Shown here: positions 1 to 4,139 of the stretch, in pieces
Numbering within the stretch: position 1 is the stretch's first letter
Layout: each line of letters begins with the position of its first letter
Origin: Corallincola sp.
GTDB lineage: Bacteria; Pseudomonadota; Gammaproteobacteria; Enterobacterales; Neiellaceae
Direction: 5' to 3'
Assembly: GCA_017998495.1 (NCBI GenBank)
Contig: JAGOCY010000102.1
Location: 1-6,004 of the forward strand
DNA length: 6,004 bases
Translations under genes and position numbers: made by a program
The notes under the pieces: generated by a model
Told to the model about the DNA's origin: nothing
The model's input: the letters and a program-made list of their open reading frames with translations, nothing else
Databases searched by the model: none

Positions 1-835
1 TCAGGGCGGCAGCCTTGACGCCAAGGCGCTCCAGGTGCTCGGCCACTTCCAGGGTGTCGTTACGGGTACGGACGAACACCAGCATGGCGTCGTAGTCGCA
101 CACTTCAACGATACGCTCGAGGGCGGTCAGCTTAGTGACCCCAGAGACCACCCAGGCTTTCTGGCTGATCTGGGCGCGCTGGGCGGCACTGGCGGCAACC
201 TTGATAAAGGCCGGCTCTTTGAGGAAGCGCTCAGCCACGCGGCGCACATCAGGCGGCATGGTGGCGGAGAACAGCGCCATCTGCGCCGTTTTCGGCACGG
301 TTTCGAGGATCCACTCGATATCTTCGAGGAAGCCCATGTTGAGCATCTCGTCGGCTTCATCCAGCACCACGCAGCTCAGCGAGCCGAGGTTGAGGGTGCC
401 GCGACGCATGTGGTCCATCAGACGGCCGGGGGTACCGACCACCACCTGGGCGCGCTCCAGCTGCTTGAGCTGCGGGCCGTAGGCGGCGCCACCATAGAGG
501 GTGGCCACGCGCAGTGCCGGCATCTGCTGGCCGAACTCTTCCAGTGCCTTGGCCACCTGGATGGCCAGTTCACGGGTCGGAGCCAGCACCATCAGCTGCG
601 GTGCGCGGATATTGAAATCGAGGCGGGCCAGCGCCGGCAGACCAAAGGCAGCGGTTTTACCGGTACCGGTCTGGGCTTCGCCGAGGATATCGCTGCCAGC
701 AAGAACATGAGGAATAGCCTGGGCCTGAATCGGCGTCGGCGCAGTAAAACCAAGAGTATCGAGAGTATTGATCAGGTGTTCAGGCAGCCCGAGATCGGCA
801 AAGCCGTTGGCTGCGCTGACGAGTTCGGTCGTCAT
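1..835 (-). CDS. deaD: DEAD-box RNA helicase, DeaD/CsdA type (N-terminal 278 residues; 3' end beyond window)
   Basis: ATP-dependent RNA helicase; the family unwinds short RNA duplexes and acts in ribosome assembly and mRNA decay, especially in the cold. The visible part contains the whole first RecA domain and the start of the second. Motifs seen: Q motif (F12, then TPIQ at 34-37), Walker A AQTGTGKT at 54-61, PTREL at 86-90, GG at 115-116, TPGR at 135-138, DEAD at 159-162, SAT at 190-192 and VFVRT at 253-257. The sequence aligns closely with E. coli CsdA from 'FADLGL' onward. The frame is open to the window edge; the rest of RecA2 and the C-terminal RNA-binding tail lie outside. Start: ATG at 835 has GGGAT at a workable distance, whereas an in-frame ATG at 844 has no suitable Shine-Dalgarno. 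It lies downstream of the acetyltransferase gene, not beside nlpI/pnp as in E. coli, so another DEAD-box paralogue of the same subfamily is possible. Helicase certain, symbol less so. Confidence 0.9.
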   Translation of the reverse strand, partial: MTTELVSAANGFADLGLPEHLINTLDTLGFTAPTPIQAQAIPHVLAGSDILGEAQTGTGKTAAFGLPALARLDFNIRAPQLMVLAPTRELAIQVAKALEEFGQQMPALRVATLYGGAAYGPQLKQLERAQVVVGTPGRLMDHMRRGTLNLGSLSCVVLDEADEMLNMGFLEDIEWILETVPKTAQMALFSATMPPDVRRVAERFLKEPAFIKVAASAAQRAQISQKAWVVSGVTKLTALERIVEVCDYDAMLVFVRTRNDTLEVAEHLERLGVKAAAL

Positions 836-851
836 CGCTGTCATCCCATTG

Positions 852-874
852 GCACCGGGTAAAAAGGCCGGTGC
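852..874 (-). promoter_or_regulatory. Hairpin abutting the helicase ribosome binding region
   Basis: GCACCGG and CCGGTGC form a perfect 7-bp, GC-rich stem around a 9-nt loop containing TTTTT on the minus strand. The 3' arm ends only four bases before the GGGAT that serves as Shine-Dalgarno for the ATG at 835. With no following T-tract it is not a terminator. Its position suggests an effect on ribosome access, which is inference. The stem and spacing are seen directly. Confidence 0.45.
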
Positions 875-922
875 GGTACATCAAAGAGGGTGACAGCAAT
901 ACAACCACGCAACCCCAACTGC

Positions 923-942
923 CGGTCAGACGTGCTTGACCG
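923..942 (-). promoter_or_regulatory. Hairpin in the predicted helicase mRNA leader
   Basis: The minus strand reads CGGTCA, an 8-nt loop, then TGACCG: a perfect 6-bp stem about 90 nt upstream of the helicase start. No T-tract follows, so it is not an intrinsic terminator. A role in leader folding is inference; a stem this short can arise by chance. Confidence 0.3.
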
Positions 943-1003
943 CGTGGCGGGCGCTCTCTCCCCTCAACCTTATGCCGGCCCTGCTGGGTCAACGGCGGGC
1001 GCC

Positions 1004-1031
1004 ATCCTACAGGCGAACGGCCATTTTGCAA
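1004..1031 (-). promoter_or_regulatory. Candidate sigma-70 promoter for the DEAD-box helicase gene
   Basis: Reading the minus strand, TTGCAA (-35, at 1026-1031) is followed after 16 bp by TAGGAT (-10, at 1004-1009), each matching four of six consensus bases. The -35 begins three bases after the stop codon of the upstream acetyltransferase gene. The predicted start near 997 gives a leader of about 160 nt. Inferred from motif matching only. No terminator separates the upstream gene, so read-through could also feed the helicase. Confidence 0.5.
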
Positions 1032-1034
1032 GCG

Positions 1035-2024
1035 TTATTTGTGCGCCGGATCACAACCAGCCGTCGGCACCTGCTTACAAAGCAAGCGATGAACGAAGGC
1101 AACATCGAGCCAACGTTCAAATTTGTAGCCCCCTTCGGCCATCACCCCGATCACCTCAAAGCCATGGCGACGATGGAGGGCCAGCGAGCCCTGGTTGGCG
1201 TTATCCACCACCCCGACCATGCCGTGAAATCCAGCCGCCGAGGCATGGGCGATGATCGCCGCCAACAGCCGGCTGCCGATGCCCCGCCCCTGCTCGGTGG
1301 GGCGCACATAGACCGAATGCTCGCAGGTGAAACGCCAGCCGGGGCGCCCCCGGAACAGGCCGAGGGTGGCAAAGCCGAGGATGGTGCGCTCGGGGCTCTC
1401 CGCCACCAGCAGCGGGTGGCCTGCCTGCTGTTTGTCGGCAAACAGCTGCTGCTGCACCTCCAGCGGCCGCGGATCGTAGTCATAGCAGGCGGTGGTCTCA
1501 GCCACCGCTTTGTTGTAGATAGCCACCACCGCCCCCATGTCGGCGGCTGTCGCCCGCCGCAGCCAGACGCCGGGGGCCAGTTTGAGGGCCATCACCGTCG
1601 ACGAGGCCGGGCATTCGCCAGTCAGCTGCGAGCAGTTGGCCACCGCTTCGGGCAGCCTGGCCCGGTCCGCCTCGACAAAGCCCAGGCGGGCAAAAAACGG
1701 CTGCTGATCGGTGGTTACCAGATAGAGCTTGGCTACATGGGCATCACTGGCCGCCAGCCACAGCTGACGCAGTAGCGCATGACCTATCCCCTGACCGTTG
1801 GCCTCGGCCACGACTGCCAGCGAGCGCAGCAGCCAGTTACTGCCGAGATCAAGGGCGGCGACACAGCCCAACACCAGGCCATCGCGCTCAGCCAGCCAAA
1901 AGCGCAAATCTGCCGACTGTGGCGGCTGAGCCAGCCCCACCTGCTGCAACAACTGGTGGATCGCCGGCAGATCGGCCTCAAAGGCCTGACGCAGGCTAAC
2001 GTCGTGGTGACGAGAAAAGGGCAT
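1035..2024 (-). CDS. Two-domain GNAT acetyltransferase: ArsN2-like domain fused to ArsN1/phosphinothricin acetyltransferase-like domain
   Basis: A 329-residue protein with two GNAT folds in tandem. Domain 1 (about 10-149) has the pattern I associate with the arsenic-resistance ArsN2 family: LLRSLAV at 65-71, LYLVTT then PFFARLGF at 100-116, and CPASSTVM at 138-145. Domain 2 (about 153-316) matches ArsN1/phosphinothricin acetyltransferases: IYN at 169-171, ETTACYD at 176-182, FRGRPGWRFTCEHSVYV at 224-240 with E235 at the family's catalytic Glu position, the acetyl-CoA motif QGRGIG at 245-250, and GYKFERWLD at 299-307. ArsN1 members acetylate arsinothricin or phosphinothricin-type amino acids; the substrate here is unproven. 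In domain 1 the acetyl-CoA motif (77-82, NGQGIG) has Asn where Gln/Arg is usual. Start: ATG at 2024 has GGAG six bases upstream; a TTG at 2087 and an ATG at 2039 lack one. No signal peptide, membrane segment or ars genes nearby. No convincing promoter seen. It may instead be a general amino-acid acetyltransferase. Confidence 0.85.
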   Translation of the reverse strand: MPFSRHHDVSLRQAFEADLPAIHQLLQQVGLAQPPQSADLRFWLAERDGLVLGCVAALDLGSNWLLRSLAVVAEANGQGIGHALLRQLWLAASDAHVAKLYLVTTDQQPFFARLGFVEADRARLPEAVANCSQLTGECPASSTVMALKLAPGVWLRRATAADMGAVVAIYNKAVAETTACYDYDPRPLEVQQQLFADKQQAGHPLLVAESPERTILGFATLGLFRGRPGWRFTCEHSVYVRPTEQGRGIGSRLLAAIIAHASAAGFHGMVGVVDNANQGSLALHRRHGFEVIGVMAEGGYKFERWLDVAFVHRLLCKQVPTAGCDPAHK

Positions 2025-2030
2025 GGCTGG

Positions 2031-2034
2031 CTCC
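2031..2034 (-). promoter_or_regulatory. Ribosome binding site of the two-domain acetyltransferase
   Basis: GGAG on the minus strand lies six bases before the ATG at 2024. It decides between that ATG and the upstream in-frame alternatives at 2039 (ATG) and 2087 (TTG), neither of which has a Shine-Dalgarno at a suitable distance. The residues upstream of 2024 do not belong to the GNAT fold. Confidence 0.6.
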
Positions 2035-2138
2035 GGCATGGCTGGCGCAAGGGGCGCAGCCTGCCAAAGGCAGCAGGGCAAACGCAAGGGGCAAGGCAGA
2101 GAAAGACCGAGATGCGAGATGAGGTTGAAAATCAGCTG

Positions 2139-2167
2139 TTGACGCCATGGATTGTGGCCGTTAACAT
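2139..2167 (+). promoter_or_regulatory. Sigma-70 promoter of tRNA-Leu with GC-rich discriminator
   Basis: TTGACG (-35, 2139-2144; five of six consensus) and TAACAT (-10, 2162-2167; four of six) are separated by the ideal 17 bp. The -10 is followed at once by GCGCGCC, a GC-rich discriminator of the kind found at stable-RNA promoters under stringent (ppGpp/DksA) control. The expected start near 2174 leaves about 37 nt of 5' leader to be trimmed by RNase processing. Element identities are seen; stringent control is inferred from established stable-RNA promoter behaviour. Confidence 0.75.
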
Positions 2168-2210
2168 GCGCGCCGCACTGATGGCCAAGGCCGGATGGGC
2201 GAACTACCGA

Positions 2211-2297
2211 GCAGAAGTGGCGGAATTGGTAGACGCGCTAGTTTCAGGTATTAGTGCCCGAAAGGGCGTGAGAGTTCGAGTCTCTCCTTCTGCACCA
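2211..2297 (+). tRNA. tRNA-Leu, anticodon CAG
   Basis: A complete 87-nt class II tRNA. The acceptor stem GCAGAAG (2211-2217) pairs with CTTCTGC (2287-2293), followed by discriminator A (2294) and an encoded CCA (2295-2297). The anticodon stem CTAGT/ATTAG encloses the loop TTCAGGT, with anticodon CAG at 2245-2247, decoding CUG. The long variable arm is TGCCC-GAAA-GGGCG, as expected for leucine tRNAs, and the T arm is GAGAG-TTCGAGT-CTCTC. The D-arm GGAATTGGTAGACGC matches E. coli tRNA-Leu(CAG). It stands alone rather than in a tRNA cluster, with its own promoter and terminator. CTG is a very common Leu codon in the neighbouring genes. Confidence 0.97.
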
Positions 2298-2299
2298 AA

Positions 2300-2323
2300 C
2301 CCAAGCCAAGGCTTGGGTTTTTT
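2300..2323 (+). terminator. Intrinsic terminator of tRNA-Leu
   Basis: CCCAAGC (2300-2306), a 4-nt loop, then GCTTGGG (2311-2317), followed directly by TTTTTT (2318-2323) and, after one G, four more T. It begins two bases after the CCA end. A stable GC-containing stem plus T-tract is the standard Rho-independent form. Confidence 0.9.
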
Positions 2324-2325
2324 GT

Positions 2326-2343
2326 TTTCTGCGGCCGCAGAAA
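2326..2343. repeat. 18-bp perfect palindrome between tRNA terminator and thyA
   Basis: TTTCTGCGGCCGCAGAAA is a perfect inverted repeat with no central spacer, including the 8-bp NotI sequence GCGGCCGC. No T-tract follows on either strand, so it is not a classical terminator. A two-fold symmetric protein site or a stabilising 3' hairpin are possibilities; neither can be settled from the sequence. Confidence 0.6.
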
Positions 2344-2348
2344 CAGCA

Positions 2349-2368
2349 ACCGGGGCCGCAGCCCCGGT
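2349..2368 (-). terminator. Probable terminator or 3' stem-loop of thyA
   Basis: On the minus strand ACCGGGGC, a 4-nt loop TGCG, then GCCCCGGT form a perfect 8-bp stem, 18 nt past the thyA stop, followed by the modestly T-rich TGCTGTTTCT. A smaller 5-bp stem (ATGCC-GGCAT, 2370-2383) sits between it and the stop codon. The stem is strong but the T-tract is weak, so it may protect the 3' end rather than terminate efficiently. Confidence 0.55.
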
Positions 2369-2386
2369 CATGCCGTCAGGCATCGC

Positions 2387-3181
2387 CTAGATCGCCACCG
2401 GCGCCTTGATGTGCGGGTGACACTCATAACCTTCGATCACGAAGTCCTCGAAGCGGTAATCGAAGATGCTCTCTGGTTTACGCAGGATCTGCAGTCGCGG
2501 TAGCGGCAGCGGATTGCGCGACAGCTGCAGCTCGGCCTGCTCTAAGTGATTGAGATAGAGGTGGGTGTCACCACCGGTCCAGACAAAATCGCCCACCTCG
2601 AGATCGCACTGCTGGGCCACCATGTGGGTCAGCAGTGCATAGCTGGCGATGTTGAACGGCAGGCCGAGGAAGATATCGCAGCTGCGCTGGTAGAGCTGGC
2701 AACTGAGCTTGCCATCAGCCACATAGAACTGGAACAGGGCATGGCAGGGCATCAGCGCCATTTTGTCGAGCTCGCCCACGTTCCAGGCCGACACAATCAG
2801 CCGGCGTGAATCGGGGGTCTTGCGGATCTGCTCGATCAGCTGGCTGATCTGGTCGACGTGACCACCATCCGGGGTCGGCCAGCTGCGCCACTGGGCGCCG
2901 TAGACCGGGCCCAGATTGCCGTTAGCATCGGCCCATTCATCCCAGATGCTGACCCCGTGCTCCTTGAGATAGGCGATATTGGTGTCGCCGCGCAGAAACC
3001 ACAACAGCTCATGGATGATGGAACGCAGATGCATCTTCTTAGTGGTGACCAGCGGAAAGCCTTCGGCCAGATTGAAGCGCATCTGGTAACCAAACACCGA
3101 GCGGGTGCCGGTGCCGGTGCGATCGGTCTTGACCGTGCCTTGGGTCAGCACGTGGTGCATCAGCGCAAGATATTGGCGCAT
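2387..3181 (-). CDS. thyA: Thymidylate synthase
   Basis: Converts dUMP to dTMP with 5,10-methylenetetrahydrofolate as carbon donor and reductant; cytoplasmic homodimer and the de novo source of dTMP. The product has 264 residues, the same length as E. coli ThyA, and aligns without gaps, so E. coli numbering applies: nucleophile Cys146 ([10 protein letters not shown]), phosphate-binding Arg21, Arg126, Arg127 and Arg166, the QRSCD block at 165-169, Asn177, His207 and Tyr209, and the conserved C-terminus IKAPVAI. Nothing is missing. The ATG lies three bases past the lgt stop and its Shine-Dalgarno is inside lgt, so translation probably depends partly on lgt, as described for the E. coli lgt(umpA)-thyA pair. 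No separate promoter is needed or obvious. It converges with the tRNA-Leu gene. Confidence 0.98.
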   Translation of the reverse strand: MRQYLALMHHVLTQGTVKTDRTGTGTRSVFGYQMRFNLAEGFPLVTTKKMHLRSIIHELLWFLRGDTNIAYLKEHGVSIWDEWADANGNLGPVYGAQWRSWPTPDGGHVDQISQLIEQIRKTPDSRRLIVSAWNVGELDKMALMPCHALFQFYVADGKLSCQLYQRSCDIFLGLPFNIASYALLTHMVAQQCDLEVGDFVWTGGDTHLYLNHLEQAELQLSRNPLPLPRLQILRKPESIFDYRFEDFVIEGYECHPHIKAPVAI

Positions 3182-3184
3182 CTG

Positions 3185-3982
3185 TTACTCCTTGGTGGCC
3201 GCCGCTGGTGCTGGGCGCAACAGCAGATAGAGGCCGAGGGCGATCATCGGCAGGCTGAGCAGCTGGCCCATCGACAGCAGCCCCCACAGGTAGCCCTCAT
3301 GCAGGTGAGCATCACGCTCACGTACAAACTCGACGGCAATGCGGAACAGGCCGTAAAGCAGCAGGAACAGCCCGGCCACCTGACCGGCGCCACGGCTACG
3401 GCGGCTGAACCACTGCAGGGCAAAAAACAGCACCACCCCTTCGAGGAAAAACTCATACAGCTGCGACGGATGGCGCGGCAGCGGGCCGGCCTTGGCGCTA
3501 TTAAAGATCACCCCCCACGGCAGATCGGTGACCCGCCCCCACAGCTCGCCGTTGATAAAGTTACCCAGACGGCCAGCGCCCAAGCCAATGGGAATGAGCG
3601 GCGCCGCGAAATCGGCGATATGCCAGAAGCTGCGCTGATAACGGCGGGCGAAGATCAGCATCACCACGATCACCCCGAGCAGGCCGCCGTGGAACGACAT
3701 CCCCCCTTCCCAGGCGCGCAGCAGGTAAAGCGGATCACTGATAAAAGTACCGAACTGATAAAAGAGCACATAGCCGATACGACCACCGAGGATCACCCCG
3801 AGGAAGCCGTAGAAGATCATGTCGCTTACCTGCTCGCGGGTGAAGCCGAAGCGGCTGGCACTACGCCCGGCCAGCCAGGACGCGCCGAAAAAGCCGACCA
3901 GATACATCAGGCCATACCAGCGCAGCGCCAGCGGGCCAATCTCGAAGATCACCGGGTCGATATCTGGTTGCATAAATGCCAT
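3185..3982 (-). CDS. lgt: Prolipoprotein diacylglyceryl transferase
   Basis: Transfers diacylglycerol from phosphatidylglycerol to the lipobox cysteine of prolipoproteins, the first step of lipoprotein maturation in the inner membrane. The 265-residue product is strongly hydrophobic with about seven membrane segments. Family residues by alignment to E. coli Lgt: Tyr23 (Tyr26), His98 in MSFHGG (His103), the signature [14 protein letters not shown] at 137-150 with Arg138, Asn141, Glu146 and Gly149 (Arg143, Asn146, Glu151, Gly154), and Arg214 and Glu218 (Arg239, Glu243). It is about 25 residues shorter than the E. coli protein, mainly because the periplasmic loop between GR-V and [10 protein letters not shown] is shorter; all key residues remain. 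Start: ATG at 3982 has GAGGA six bases upstream; an internal ATG at 3973 is less likely. It is followed three bases later by thyA, and preceded by ptsP after a 157-bp gap. Confidence 0.97.
   Translation of the reverse strand: MAFMQPDIDPVIFEIGPLALRWYGLMYLVGFFGASWLAGRSASRFGFTREQVSDMIFYGFLGVILGGRIGYVLFYQFGTFISDPLYLLRAWEGGMSFHGGLLGVIVVMLIFARRYQRSFWHIADFAAPLIPIGLGAGRLGNFINGELWGRVTDLPWGVIFNSAKAGPLPRHPSQLYEFFLEGVVLFFALQWFSRRSRGAGQVAGLFLLLYGLFRIAVEFVRERDAHLHEGYLWGLLSMGQLLSLPMIALGLYLLLRPAPAAATKE
3188..3193 (-). promoter_or_regulatory. Ribosome binding site of thyA inside the lgt 3' end
   Basis: AAGGAG forms the last two sense codons of lgt (Lys-Glu) and lies six bases before the thyA ATG. The stop codon of lgt falls between the site and the ATG, the arrangement expected for translational coupling or reinitiation. 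Confidence 0.85.
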
Positions 3983-4017
3983 GAAAAGTCCTCAACGGCG
4001 GCACAAAAGCGGCGGCC

Positions 4018-4023
4018 ATTATC
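4018..4023 (-). promoter_or_regulatory. Possible -10 element for lgt-thyA
   Basis: GATAAT on the minus strand matches five of six bases of the sigma-70 -10 consensus and would start transcription near 4011, about 29 nt before the lgt ATG. No acceptable -35 is found 16-18 bp upstream: that region is the heptamer repeat. The promoter is therefore tentative, and transcription from ptsP may suffice. Confidence 0.3.
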
Positions 4024-4035
4024 AGCCAGGGACGT

Positions 4036-4063
4036 GCGAGAGGCGAGAGGCGAGAGGCGAGAG
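4036..4063. repeat. Four exact tandem copies of a 7-bp unit (GCGAGAG)
   Basis: GCGAGAG occurs at 4036-4042, 4043-4049, 4050-4056 and 4057-4063 with no mismatch, followed by AGAGGCC. It lies in the noncoding gap between ptsP and lgt, 12 bp upstream of the GATAAT candidate -10, where a -35 would fall. Such short tandem repeats can change copy number by slipped-strand mispairing. On the minus strand the block is a pure CTCTCGC polypyrimidine-rich tract. Confidence 0.9.
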
Positions 4064-4070
4064 AGGCCTG

Positions 4071-4088
4071 AGAAGTGACCAGAAGTGA
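4071..4088. repeat. Direct repeat AGAAGTGA with 10-bp period
   Basis: AGAAGTGA occurs at 4071-4078 and again at 4081-4088, one helical turn apart, immediately beside the heptamer array. Same-face spacing would suit a protein-binding site upstream of lgt, but with only two 8-bp copies chance or repeat decay is equally possible. Confidence 0.45.
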
Positions 4089-4139
4089 GACCTGACAAGG
4101 GCAAAGCGGACATTGGCACGGGCCAGGGTAGCGAGGGGA

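Noticed and set aside
35..862. Plus-strand open frame of 275 codons opposite the helicase
   Set aside because: The minus strand encodes all DEAD-box motifs without interruption; the plus-strand product has no family features.
970..992. Second helicase promoter with TTGACC as -35
   Set aside because: The nearest -10-like sequence, TAAGGT, is only 14 bp away, too short for sigma-70, and matches the consensus poorly.
936..1775. Plus-strand open frame of 279 codons opposite the acetyltransferase
   Set aside because: Antisense to two clear GNAT domains, with low-complexity His/Gly/Gln composition and no plausible ribosome binding site.
2025..2087. N-terminal extension of the acetyltransferase from a TTG at 2087
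   Set aside because: No Shine-Dalgarno precedes the TTG, the extra 21 residues are not part of the GNAT fold, and the ATG at 2024 has GGAG at ideal spacing.
1779..2390. Plus-strand open frame of 203 codons running through the tRNA gene
   Set aside because: It is antisense to the acetyltransferase and its middle (AEVAELVDALVSG...) is the well-known false translation of a leucine tRNA.
3103..3122. Short GGTGCC tandem repeat
   Set aside because: It encodes the conserved DRTGTGT segment of thymidylate synthase, including Arg21, so it is explained by protein sequence.
2858..4078. Plus-strand open frame of 406 codons
   Set aside because: It lies opposite thyA and lgt, which are unambiguous by conserved residues; the product is rich in His, Gln and Ala with no recognisable domain, as expected from the antisense of GC-rich genes.
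3983..4139. Intrinsic terminator for ptsP
   Set aside because: Only a 4-bp TGGC/GCCA stem without a T-tract follows the ptsP stop; nothing qualifies as a Rho-independent terminator.
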